This document shows positions 53,593 to 60,821 of a stretch of DNA of 64,000 nt, in pieces; position 1 is the stretch's first letter; each line of letters begins with the position of its first letter. The DNA lies in the NCBI GenBank assembly GCA_947589005.1, contig CANPZO010000008.1, forward strand, positions 17,806-81,805. Direction: 5' to 3'. Position numbers and translations under genes: made by a program. Origin of the DNA: an uncultured Clostridia bacterium (GTDB lineage Bacteria > Bacillota > Clostridia > UMGS1883). Below the pieces are notes generated by a model that was not told the origin of the DNA, ran no database searches, and was given only the letters and a program-made list of their open reading frames with translations.

Positions 53593-54064
53593 CCGAGCGC
53601 CTCCTTATCAGTTTTTCCGCCGCCCAGAGCAGGGGCAGAGATACCACCATATTGATGGAGGCGGTGACGGCCGCCGTCAGCAGCCAGCGCCAGGGTGAAA
53701 TACTGCCGCCGGGCACCGCCGAAACAAGGCCGTAGCAGATATAGTAAATAAAGGTGAAAAGCCACATATACAGCGCCATAAAAGCGGGCGAATTGTTGAT
53801 TTTTTCGCTGGCGATAAGCTTCACCGCCACCGCCAGATACATACACAGCAAAAGCCGCAGGCCGAAGCCGCGTCCCACGGCCCCGTCCATGCAAAGGCCC
53901 AAGACGGCCCCCATCGCCGCCGCCTTAGGCGGCGTTGAAAAATAGCAGACGGCCACAAGAGCGAGAATACAGAGGTCGGCCGAGAAGGAAAACACCGTAA
54001 GATACGGCACAACGCTGTATTGCAGCAAAAAGGCAAACAACAGCAGCAGAGCCTTTATAAGCAT
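53585..54064 (-). CDS. mreD: Rod-shape protein MreD
   Basis: A 159-residue hydrophobic protein with five membrane segments. It fits MreD by length, by its place between mreC and the PBP2 gene, and by an early FLLQYSVVPYL pattern. MreD belongs to the elongation machinery. The ATG at 54064 follows GGAGGCGGCCCC, and its 3' end overlaps the PBP2 start. Confidence 0.88.
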   Translation of the reverse strand: MLIKALLLLFAFLLQYSVVPYLTVFSFSADLCILALVAVCYFSTPPKAAAMGAVLGLCMDGAVGRGFGLRLLLCMYLAVAVKLIASEKINNSPAFMALYMWLFTFIYYICYGLVSAVPGGSISPWRWLLTAAVTASINMVVSLPLLWAAEKLIRRRSDG

Positions 54065-54100
54065 TGGGGCCGCCTCCTTTCCAAAATACTTTGCAAAAAT

Positions 54101-54916
54101 TTATTCCTTTACGGATACAAGCACCTCGGTGACCTTTTTCGGGTTTACCGCCGTTTCTATCTCACAGTCGAGGGTCAGGCCGTCTCCGGCCTCGCTGATG
54201 CGGGTGACCCGCCCGATGACTATCCCCCGTGGGAAAATCCCGCCCGTACCGGAGGTCTCTATCACGTCGCCCTCGATTATTTTCGCGTTTTTGTCCAAAT
54301 AGTTAAGCGCGCACTTGCCGGCGGGAGTGAGGCCGCTTTTGCCCTCGGCCAGCCCCAGGTCGTTGGTGCGTCCGCAGATGGCCCCCACCGAGGACTCGAC
54401 GTCGGTCACCGCCTTAACCTTGGCGTAGTCCGGACCGGCCTCGACAACGCTGCCAACCAGACCGTCGGGCACCACCACCACCGAATTGACCTGCACGCCG
54501 CTGAGGGTGCCCTTGTCTATGACAAGGGTCTCGTACCAGTCCCCGCCGTCGCGGGAAATGACGTTGGCGCCGGTGTACTCCGGCCCCTCACGGAGGTCCT
54601 TCATGTCAAGCAGAGCGCGGAGGCGCTCGTTTTCGCCGCGGTAAGCCTCGATGTTTATGCTCTCCTGTCTCAGGCGGGCGACCTCGGCCTTAAGCTCGTC
54701 ATTTTCCGCCCGATACTGGCCGGCGTGGGCTATCCTGTCGAAAAATTCCCCAACGGCCCCGAAGGAGCTGAAAGCGTCCTGTATAGGCGTTATCACCGTG
54801 CCGACGGCCGTGTTGAGGTAATCCACCCTGGTGACGGCGGAAGCCGACATTATGCCAAGCACCGCGCCGGTGACCAGCATGAGCACTATCCACATTTTTT
54901 TAGAAATCTTTTTCAA
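54101..54916 (-). CDS. mreC: Rod-shape-determining protein MreC
   Basis: A 271-residue MreC. One N-terminal membrane span (about residues 8-27) is followed by a coiled coil (about 70-110, ENDELKAEVARLRQESINIEA in its heptads) and the two beta-barrel domains (NVISRDGGDWYETLVIDKG and the final FPRGIVIGRV). MreC links the wall synthases to the cytoplasmic side. The start is a TTG at 54916 with a weak GGGG site. It lies 15 nt after maf. mreB, normally just before mreC, is missing at this locus. Confidence 0.92.
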   Translation of the reverse strand: MKKISKKMWIVLMLVTGAVLGIMSASAVTRVDYLNTAVGTVITPIQDAFSSFGAVGEFFDRIAHAGQYRAENDELKAEVARLRQESINIEAYRGENERLRALLDMKDLREGPEYTGANVISRDGGDWYETLVIDKGTLSGVQVNSVVVVPDGLVGSVVEAGPDYAKVKAVTDVESSVGAICGRTNDLGLAEGKSGLTPAGKCALNYLDKNAKIIEGDVIETSGTGGIFPRGIVIGRVTRISEAGDGLTLDCEIETAVNPKKVTEVLVSVKE

Positions 54917-54931
54917 AGCAAATCGCCCCGA

Positions 54932-55513
54932 TCAAAGCAGTTTTATCCCGAATTCCCTTTCCAGCATCTTGCCCAAGGCGCAGACCGGCAGGCCGACGAC
55001 GTTGAAATAATCGCCCTCGACGCCCTCTATGAGCAGACTGCCAAGCTCCTGTATGCCGTAGGCCCCGGCCTTATCCATAGGCTCGCCGCTGTCAACGTAC
55101 CTCCGTATCTCCTCATCGGTGAGGCTGCGGAAGGTGACCTTTGTCATCTGATAGGAGGCGGCCGTCTCCATCGTGGCGGTGCGGACGGCGCTGTAGCCGG
55201 TGTAGACCTGATGCGTCCTGCCGCTCAAGGAGCGCAGCATCCTCGCCGCGTCCTCCTTTGAGGCGGGCTTGCCCAAAATTTCTCCGTCCAGATACACGCA
55301 GGTGTCGGCCCCGATGCACAGGCAGTCCCTGCCGGCCCAGCTTTTGGCCACATGAAGGGCCTTGAGCATGGACAGCCTCGTGACCAGCTCCGCCGGGTCC
55401 CGAGTCTTTACCTGGCTCTCGTCGATGTCGGCGGGAACCACCTTTGGCGCAAGACCTATATTTCGGAGCAGTTCTATTCTCCTCGGCGACCGGGAGGCAA
55501 GTATATAAAGCAT
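54932..55513 (-). CDS. maf: Maf family nucleotide pyrophosphatase
   Basis: A 193-residue Maf protein, hydrolysing non-canonical or modified nucleoside triphosphates such as dTTP/UTP or methylated forms. It starts LYILASRSPRRIELL, with the conserved SRSPRR, and continues with DESQVKTRDPAE, GADTCVYLDG and the catalytic GEPMDKAGAYGIQ. The ATG at 55513 follows AGAGGAATTTTACT; longer frames start within AT-rich non-coding DNA. It is first in the maf-mreC-mreD-mrdA-minD-mgsA cluster, and no mreB follows. Confidence 0.93.
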   Translation of the reverse strand: MLYILASRSPRRIELLRNIGLAPKVVPADIDESQVKTRDPAELVTRLSMLKALHVAKSWAGRDCLCIGADTCVYLDGEILGKPASKEDAARMLRSLSGRTHQVYTGYSAVRTATMETAASYQMTKVTFRSLTDEEIRRYVDSGEPMDKAGAYGIQELGSLLIEGVEGDYFNVVGLPVCALGKMLEREFGIKLL

Positions 55514-55655
55514 AGTAAAATTCCTCTGTATTTCCGCATATTTTGAGAGCACAGTCACTTTGTTTCAGTATACCATAAAATCAAATATTTTTCAATAGAA
55601 ATATTGCATTTTTGCGGCATATTTTTACGCTAAATTCCGTTAAAAATTTTGGAAT

Positions 55656-55750
55656 TATGCTCCGTCCGCGGATGCGGCGATTTAAAAAATGAATTTGCCT
55701 CGTGAGAAATCGAGAGCATAAGCGAGCATAAACGAGAAAAACGGAGCATA
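55656..55750. repeat. Inverted and direct repeats in the maf-rplM divergent region
   Basis: The 339-bp gap between maf and rplM holds a perfect 10-bp inverted pair, TATGCTCCGT (55656-55665) and ACGGAGCATA (55741-55750), and three copies of GAGCATA at 55714, 55724 and 55744. Apart from the rplM promoter, I see nothing else in the gap; no reading frame with a ribosome site exists. Confidence 0.5.
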
Positions 55751-55783
55751 CTTCGTCACAGTCAATTTTTTTCAAAAAAGGTA

Positions 55784-55812
55784 TTGACAAAAGGAAAACT
55801 TTGTATTATAAT
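55784..55812 (+). promoter_or_regulatory. Sigma-A promoter for rplM-rpsI
   Basis: Perfect TTGACA (55784-55789), 17-base spacer, perfect TATAAT (55807-55812), 40 nt before the rplM ATG. A consensus promoter, as expected for ribosomal protein genes. Confidence 0.9.
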
Positions 55813-55852
55813 AACCGATGTTGAAATAAAAGAATAACAGGAGGTAATTTCC

Positions 55853-56290
55853 ATGAAGAGCACTATGGAAAAGGCCGGTCAGGTTCAGAGAAAATGGTAC
55901 ATCATCGACGCCGCCGGCAAAAGTGTCGGCCGTGTTGCCGCCACTGCCGCCAGCATACTTCGCGGCAAAACCAAGCCCACCTACACTCCCCATGTGGACT
56001 GCGGCGACCATGTTATAGTTCTCAACTGTGACAAGGCCGTGTTCACCGGCAACAAGCTCAGCCAAAAGACCTATTACCGTCACAGCGGCTGGGTAGGCGG
56101 TCTCAAGGCCGTATCCGCCAGAGAAATGATGGAAAAGCGCAGCGACCGCGCCATGTACATGGCCGTCAAGGGTATGCTGCCCGACACAACCATCGGCCGC
56201 GCCGCTCTCACCCGCCTTCGGGTGTATAAGGGTGCCGAGCATCAGCAGCAAGCACAGCAGCCTGAGGTTTGGCCTCAGGAGATAAAGTAA
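55853..56290 (+). CDS. rplM: 50S ribosomal protein L13
   Basis: A 145-residue L13 with the standard motifs [36 protein letters not shown], and the C-terminal [19 protein letters not shown]. Length is normal. AGGAGGTAATTTCC is a perfect ribosome site. rpsI follows after 16 nt; the pair is universally conserved. Confidence 0.97.
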   Translation: MKSTMEKAGQVQRKWYIIDAAGKSVGRVAATAASILRGKTKPTYTPHVDCGDHVIVLNCDKAVFTGNKLSQKTYYRHSGWVGGLKAVSAREMMEKRSDRAMYMAVKGMLPDTTIGRAALTRLRVYKGAEHQQQAQQPEVWPQEIK

Positions 56291-56306
56291 GGGAGGTTGA
56301 ACTTAA

Positions 56307-56702
56307 ATGGCAGTAACACAGTACTACGGCACAGGCAGAAGAAAGAAGTCTGTTGCGAGAGTTCGCCTTGTCCCCGGCAGCGGCGAAATCAAAATAAATA
56401 ACAGAAATATCGACGACTATTTCGGTCTCGAAACATTGAAGGTCATTCTTCGTCAGCCCCTTGTGGCCACCAAGACCGAGGGCAGCTTCGACGTCCTTTG
56501 CAGCGTAAAGGGCGGCGGCTTCACCGGTCAGGCCGGCGCTATCCGCCACGGCATCGCCAGGGCGCTGCTTAAGGTTGACGAGGAGGCTTACCGCCCCATT
56601 CTCAAGCAGGCCGGTTATCTCACCCGCGACCCCAGAATGAAGGAGAGAAAGAAGTACGGTCTCAAAGCCGCCCGTCGCGCTCCTCAGTTCAGCAAGAGAT
56701 AG
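56307..56702 (+). CDS. rpsI: 30S ribosomal protein S9
   Basis: A 131-residue S9. It begins [17 protein letters not shown] and ends in the conserved basic tail ...RRAPQFSKR, whose last Arg reaches the ribosomal P-site tRNA. The GGGAGGTTGAACTTAA ribosome site supports the ATG. It is second in the operon with rplM. The first of a series of hairpins follows 21 nt after the stop. Confidence 0.97.
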   Translation: MAVTQYYGTGRRKKSVARVRLVPGSGEIKINNRNIDDYFGLETLKVILRQPLVATKTEGSFDVLCSVKGGGFTGQAGAIRHGIARALLKVDEEAYRPILKQAGYLTRDPRMKERKKYGLKAARRAPQFSKR

Positions 56703-56723
56703 TTTTTCAGGACACCAACCAAC

Positions 56724-57028
56724 AAACCGCCCCTTTTGGGGCGGTTTCAGACTACTGACAAACCCTATGTACTATGGGGAATGCTCGAAAGGGAACCCCC
56801 CTAAAGGGAACCCCCTTTCGATAAAAAACATAAAATCCCGTGGCGTGTACACGGGATTTTATACCTTAATCGGGGTAGAAATATCATTTTTATTACGATA
56901 AAAATGATATTTCGTAAGCGCAAGCGCCCGATGCGGAAGGGTTCTCTCAAAGGGGAACCGTGCGGGTTCCCCTTTGAAGAACGCTGACTTTTGTCAGCGT
57001 TCTAAAGCCGCCCCTTTTGGGGCGGTTT
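56724..57028. repeat. Run of seven successive hairpins in the rpsI-DUF362 gap
   Basis: The 400-bp gap contains, in order: AAACCGCCCC/GGGGCGGTTT (56724-56747, TTTT loop); CGAAAGGG/CCCTTTCG (56786-56820), enclosing two tandem AAAGGGAACCCCC units; ATAAAATCCCGTG/CACGGGATTTTAT (56830-56862); a 16-bp perfect stem GAAATATCATTTTTAT with its complement (56878-56913, loop TACG); a 13-bp stem TCAAAGGGGAACC (56947-56977); AGAACGCTGAC/GTCAGCGTTCT (56978-57003); and AAAGCCGCCCC/GGGGCGGTTT (57004-57028). First and last stems share the same core. There is no coding potential. The first hairpin probably serves as rpsI terminator; the meaning of the rest is open. Confidence 0.85.
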
Positions 57029-57043
57029 TACGCATACGCGCCC

Positions 57044-57072
57044 TTGACAGGGGGCACAATTTGTGATAGACT
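57044..57072 (+). promoter_or_regulatory. Sigma-A promoter for the DUF362 gene
   Basis: TTGACA (57044-57049), 17-base spacer, TAGACT (57067-57072), 30 nt before the ATG. Confidence 0.65.
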
Positions 57073-57102
57073 GTCAGTATAAAAAAGTATTGGAGGATAA
57101 AA

Positions 57103-57969
57103 ATGAAAGCAAAGGTTTATTTTTCAAAAGAAATTTCACCGGAAAAAATATTGGAGATGTACAAGACCTTAGGCGTCGAGCTGCCCGGCAGGGTCGCGGT
57201 TAAGGTCCACTCCGGCGAGGCCGGCAACCAAAACTTTCTCCGGCCCCGGCTGTGGAAGCCCGTCATAGACTACGTAAAGGGCACCGTCGTGGAATGTAAC
57301 ACGGCCTACGACGGCGAGCGGGACACCACCGAAAAGCATCTGAGGACCATAGCCTTTCACGGCTGGAACGAGTTTTTCGATTTCGATTTGCTGGACGCCG
57401 AGGGGCCCGATATGGAGCTCCCCATCCCCGGCGGCAAGGTGATAAAGAAAAACTTTGTGGGCAAAAATCTGGCCAAGTACGACTCCTTCCTTGTGCTGTC
57501 CCACTTTAAGGGCCACCCCATGGGAGGCTTCGGCGGGGCGCTGAAGCAGCTTTCCATCGGCACGGCCTCGTCCTTCGGCAAGGCCCATATCCACGGCGCG
57601 GGCGATCCGGAAAAAATTTGGTCCTCCGACCACGACTCCTTCCTGGAGTCCATGGCCGACGCGGCTTCCTCCGTGGTGGACTATTTCAAGGGCAACCTCG
57701 CCTATATCAACGTAATGATGAATATGTCTGTGGACTGTGACTGCTGCGCCGTGGCCGAGGACCCCTGTATGAAGGACATCGGCATACTGGCCTCCCTCGA
57801 CCCGGTGGCCATCGACAGGGCCTGTCTGGATTTGGTCTACGCAGCCAAGGACGACCCCGGCCAAGCTCACCTTTTGGAGCGCATCGAAAGTCTGAACGGC
57901 GCCCACACCGTCGATGCCGCCGCCGCGCTGGGCGTGGGCACAACGGAATATGAGCTGATACAAGTATAA
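57103..57969 (+). CDS. DUF362 domain protein
   Basis: A 288-residue soluble protein consisting of one DUF362 domain. Family markers are AVKVHSGEAGNQNFLRP near residue 33, ECNTAYDGERDTT, SHFKGHPMGGFGGALKQLSIG, and DIGILASLDPVAIDRACLDLV. Many DUF362 proteins carry a [4Fe-4S] ferredoxin domain at the C-terminus; this one stops before it, although CDCCAVAEDPC gives four nearby cysteines that might bind metal. The biochemical role is not known. It has its own promoter and a TTGGAGG ribosome site, and is followed by a hairpin terminator. Confidence 0.88.
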   Translation: MKAKVYFSKEISPEKILEMYKTLGVELPGRVAVKVHSGEAGNQNFLRPRLWKPVIDYVKGTVVECNTAYDGERDTTEKHLRTIAFHGWNEFFDFDLLDAEGPDMELPIPGGKVIKKNFVGKNLAKYDSFLVLSHFKGHPMGGFGGALKQLSIGTASSFGKAHIHGAGDPEKIWSSDHDSFLESMADAASSVVDYFKGNLAYINVMMNMSVDCDCCAVAEDPCMKDIGILASLDPVAIDRACLDLVYAAKDDPGQAHLLERIESLNGAHTVDAAAALGVGTTEYELIQV

Positions 57970-58033
57970 CAAAAAATCCTTCAAGGGCCGATAACCTTAA
58001 GAAAATTATATAATAAACAAAATAATGAATTAC

Positions 58034-58069
58034 AGAAAATTCGCTCTTATGGGCGAATTTTCTTATTTT
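58034..58069 (+). terminator. Terminator after the DUF362 gene, same stem as the one after rpmB
   Basis: GAAAATTCGC (58035-58044) pairs with GCGAATTTTC (58053-58062), extendable with GCTC/GGGC, then TTATTTTTATG. A TTCAAGGGC motif precedes it (57980-57988), as it does at 48211. Confidence 0.8.
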
Positions 58070-58157
58070 TATGCCCCGTGTCCCCATGTTACATAGCGAC
58101 TTTTTTGCGCAAAAAGCAAGCGGAAGCGCGCCGCGCTCCCGCCGTGTAGATTTACAA

Positions 58158-59444
58158 TCATTCCAACTCGCCCCAGGCTTTTCCGTCGCGAAAACCGGTG
58201 ATTTTCACCGGCAGTATCTCACCGGTCAGCTCCGCCTCAGAGGGGACATGGACACGGATATAGCTTCGGCTCAGGCCCTCGGCCACGCCGCCGGCGGTCT
58301 GCTCAAACAGGACGGATACGGTTTTCCCGATATGCCCGCGCTCAAAATCGGCGCGGAGCTCCTCCCCCACCTTGGCAAGGCGGGCGGCCCTCTCCTCACG
58401 CACCGGATGAGGCACCTGGGACATAAGCGCGGCGGCGGTGCCCCTGCGCTCGGAATACGGGAACACGTGTATACGGGCAAAGGCGGCTTTTCGGGCGAAG
58501 GCCAGCGTTTCCGCAAACTCCTCCTCCGTTTCCTCCGGAAAGCCGCATATCACGTCGGTAGTCACCGAGCAGTCGGGCATGGCGGCCCGTATGCGTTCAA
58601 GCGTATCAAGGTAGGTCTCGGGGGTGTATTTGCGGTTCATGCGCCCGAGCACGGAGGCGCTTCCGCTCTGGAGCGAAATGTGGAAGTGGCGGCAGAGCTT
58701 TTCACAGGCGGCGGCCCGCGCGATAAAACCGTCAGTAAAGGCCCGAGGGTCGATGCTGCTGATGCGTATGCGCTCGATTCCCCCGACCCCGGCCACGGCC
58801 TCAATCACGTCGATAAGGCCAAGGCCGCACTTCATGTCCCTGCCGTAGGAGGCAACGTGTATGCCGGTGAGCACCGCCTCGCGGTAGCCGAGGCCGGCCA
58901 GCCGCTCCGCCTCGGCAAGGATTTTTTCCATTTTTCGGGAACGGACAGGGCCGCGGGCGTAGGGTATTATACAGTAGGAGCAGAAATTGTCGCAGCCGTC
59001 CTCTATCTTGATATAGGCGCGGCTGCGCTCGGCGCTGCCGGCGGTTTCCAGCTCCTCAAACTCCCGTTCCTTCATTATATCGACCTGGGTGTTCGGCTTT
59101 TCTCCCCGCAGGGCGGCCTCCACAAGGTCGTACAGCCTGTGCCGCAGGGCGGTGCCTATGACGAGGTCCACCTCCTCCATGGCGGCGACCTCCTCGTAGG
59201 CGGTCTGGGCATAGCAGCCGGTGGCCACCACGAGGGCGCGGGGATTGAGACGCTTCGCCCGGCGCAGCATCTGACGGCTCTTGCGGTCGCCAAGGTTGGT
59301 GACGGAGCAGGTGTTGACCACATAGACGTCGCAGACCTCGTCAAAAGAGCCTATCTCCGCCCCTCTGTCACGGAACAGGGCGGCGTAGGCGTCCGCCTCA
59401 TATTGATTTACCTTGCAGCCCAGGGCCGCGAACGCTGCTTTCAT
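58158..59444 (-). CDS. mtaB: tRNA (N6-threonylcarbamoyladenosine(37)-C2)-methylthiotransferase MtaB
   Basis: A 428-residue methylthiotransferase that turns t6A37 into ms2t6A37 in ANN-reading tRNAs. The N-terminal MTTase domain has its three cluster cysteines (ALGCKVNQYEAD, VNTCSVT, ATGCYAQ). The radical SAM motif is CDNFCSYC, and a TRAM domain ends the protein. The KVNQYEAD pattern and length mark MtaB rather than MiaB or RimO. The start ATG lies behind AGGGATAATAT, a weak site. It is 59 nt downstream of the NUDIX gene on the same strand, with a hairpin between. Confidence 0.93.
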   Translation of the reverse strand: MKAAFAALGCKVNQYEADAYAALFRDRGAEIGSFDEVCDVYVVNTCSVTNLGDRKSRQMLRRAKRLNPRALVVATGCYAQTAYEEVAAMEEVDLVIGTALRHRLYDLVEAALRGEKPNTQVDIMKEREFEELETAGSAERSRAYIKIEDGCDNFCSYCIIPYARGPVRSRKMEKILAEAERLAGLGYREAVLTGIHVASYGRDMKCGLGLIDVIEAVAGVGGIERIRISSIDPRAFTDGFIARAAACEKLCRHFHISLQSGSASVLGRMNRKYTPETYLDTLERIRAAMPDCSVTTDVICGFPEETEEEFAETLAFARKAAFARIHVFPYSERRGTAAALMSQVPHPVREERAARLAKVGEELRADFERGHIGKTVSVLFEQTAGGVAEGLSRSYIRVHVPSEAELTGEILPVKITGFRDGKAWGELE

Positions 59445-59464
59445 ATATTATCCCTCATTACAGC

Positions 59465-59492
59465 AAATGCCGAAGGTGAGCCTTCGGCATTT
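59465..59492. terminator. Hairpin between the NUDIX gene and mtaB
   Basis: AAATGCCGAAGG (59465-59476) pairs perfectly with CCTTCGGCATTT (59481-59492). On the minus strand it lies after the NUDIX stop and may separate or partially attenuate mtaB transcription. T-rich sequence lies mainly on the plus-strand side. Confidence 0.65.
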
Positions 59493-59503
59493 ATTTTCGT
59501 TTT

Positions 59504-60055
59504 TTACGCCTTTATTGCCCCTCTGCGTATCAGCTCATTAACCTTGAGCACGGCCACGCAGGTCTTGGCGTCCACTATCTCGCCGCAGAGTATTTTTTCC
59601 ACGACGGACTCGAGAGGCACCTGCTCAAGCTCAAGATACTCGTCCTGGTCACGCTTTACGTGGCCCTTATACAGGCCGGTGGCCACATACATATGCAGCA
59701 CCTCGCTGCAAAAGCCGGGGGTGGGCAACATACTGCCCAGATAGGTAAAGTTTTTGGCCTTAAAGCCGGTCTCCTCCTCAAGCTCACGCTTGCCGCAGGC
59801 CAGAGGATCCTCGCCCACGTCCCGCTTGCCGGCGGGTATCTCGTAGACGTTGCGGTCAAAGGGGCGGCGGTACTGCCACTCCATGATTATCTTATGGTCG
59901 TCCGTAAGAGCGACAACGGCCACTCCGCCGGGATGCTCGACAAGCTCTCTCGTGGCGGTATTGCCGCCGGGAGTTTCAACGGTGTCAACTCTTAATTTTA
60001 TAATTTCACCGATAAACTTGTAGTCCTTATTGATAGTCCTCTCGGAAAAATCCAC
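59504..60055 (-). CDS. NUDIX hydrolase (ADP-ribose pyrophosphatase type)
   Basis: A 183-residue NUDIX enzyme of the ADP-sugar pyrophosphatase group, which hydrolyses ADP-ribose to AMP and ribose-5-phosphate. The NUDIX box is GKRDVGEDPLACGKRELEEE with the final TG (G-x5-E-x7-REL-x2-EE-x-G), at about residues 94-116. HPGGVAVVALTDD and the strand IMEWQYRRPF fit NudF/YqkG proteins. I chose the GTG at 60055 because GAGGTG lies 8 nt upstream, although an in-frame TTG exists at 60073. A hairpin separates it from mtaB. Confidence 0.9.
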   Translation of the reverse strand: MDFSERTINKDYKFIGEIIKLRVDTVETPGGNTATRELVEHPGGVAVVALTDDHKIIMEWQYRRPFDRNVYEIPAGKRDVGEDPLACGKRELEEETGFKAKNFTYLGSMLPTPGFCSEVLHMYVATGLYKGHVKRDQDEYLELEQVPLESVVEKILCGEIVDAKTCVAVLKVNELIRRGAIKA

Positions 60056-60226
60056 TCTAACTACACCTCGCAAGTAATTAAAAGCGCCTTAACACACACC
60101 ACATTATTATAACAAAACCCGAGGATTTTTTCTATCAATAATTCTTACAAATTTTTTATCCGCGCCGACTTTGAAAATGTGCAAATTTGAGATTTATCGA
60201 GCCGAGCCGCGGAAAATATTCACAAT

Positions 60227-60257
60227 CACAAAAGGCGGCTTTCGCGCCGCCCTTGTG
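60227..60257 (-). terminator. Terminator hairpin after the small HTH regulator gene
   Basis: CACAAAAGGCGGC (60227-60239) pairs with GCCGCCCTTGTG (60246-60257) with one bulge. It lies about 60 nt beyond the HTH stop on the minus strand, within a 258-bp gap that otherwise shows nothing coding. Confidence 0.55.
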
Positions 60258-60313
60258 TTCGTACACTGATCAACTTTCAGGGTTAAAAAAATTATCAGTC
60301 GAAATTGGTAAAC

Positions 60314-60679
60314 TTAATCGAAATCCGCTCTCTTGTCACAAATACTCTGAATGGTGCCCTCCGCCTTGCAGCGATCATACTCCATCTTAAGTACAGTGTC
60401 GATGCAATGCTGTCCTTTTTCGTCCAGGGCGTGATAGTTTTCGATCATCGAGATGACCTTGTCATCCATGGGAAGGGGGGTGTCGTAGTTCACAAGCTTT
60501 ATGTTGAGCTCCTTGCACATGAGCACGACTGTTGTGTAAGCCGTCCCGCCGACACCGTTTTTGAGAGCACTTGCAACCGTGGTCTGGGGAATTCCAAGGT
60601 GAATGGCGAACCTTCTTACACTGCGATACTGTTTCTTTACCTCGTCAACGATTAAACTGGTCAGATACTCCGCATTCAT
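60314..60679 (-). CDS. Small HTH (XRE-like) DNA-binding protein
   Basis: A 121-residue protein whose first half is a helix-turn-helix domain: SVRRFAIHLGIPQTTVASAL at about residues 20-39 reads as two helices around a turn. The second half (about 70-121) is an acidic helical region that may serve in dimer formation. It resembles XRE-type single-domain regulators but no specific family. AGAGGTGTACAAAAA precedes the ATG. It is monocistronic with a strong promoter of its own, and its target is unknown; self-regulation is possible. Confidence 0.75.
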   Translation of the reverse strand: MNAEYLTSLIVDEVKKQYRSVRRFAIHLGIPQTTVASALKNGVGGTAYTTVVLMCKELNIKLVNYDTPLPMDDKVISMIENYHALDEKGQHCIDTVLKMEYDRCKAEGTIQSICDKRADFD

Positions 60680-60724
60680 TTTTTGTACACCTCTCTTTAC
60701 AATATTCTATTTAACCCTAATCAA

Positions 60725-60753
60725 ATTATAGTATATTGTCAAAGAAATGTCAA
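60725..60753 (-). promoter_or_regulatory. Sigma-A promoter for the HTH gene
   Basis: Minus-strand TTGACA (plus 60748-60753), 17-base spacer, TATAAT (plus 60725-60730). A second TTGACA starts 11 bases inside, giving the direct repeat TTGACATTTCTTTGACA. Confidence 0.8.
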
Positions 60754-60821
60754 GAGATTTGAGCAAAAAATGTTCCCTAATTTGTAAATTATATATGAAT
60801 ATTTTGTGACCGTCGTTAACT

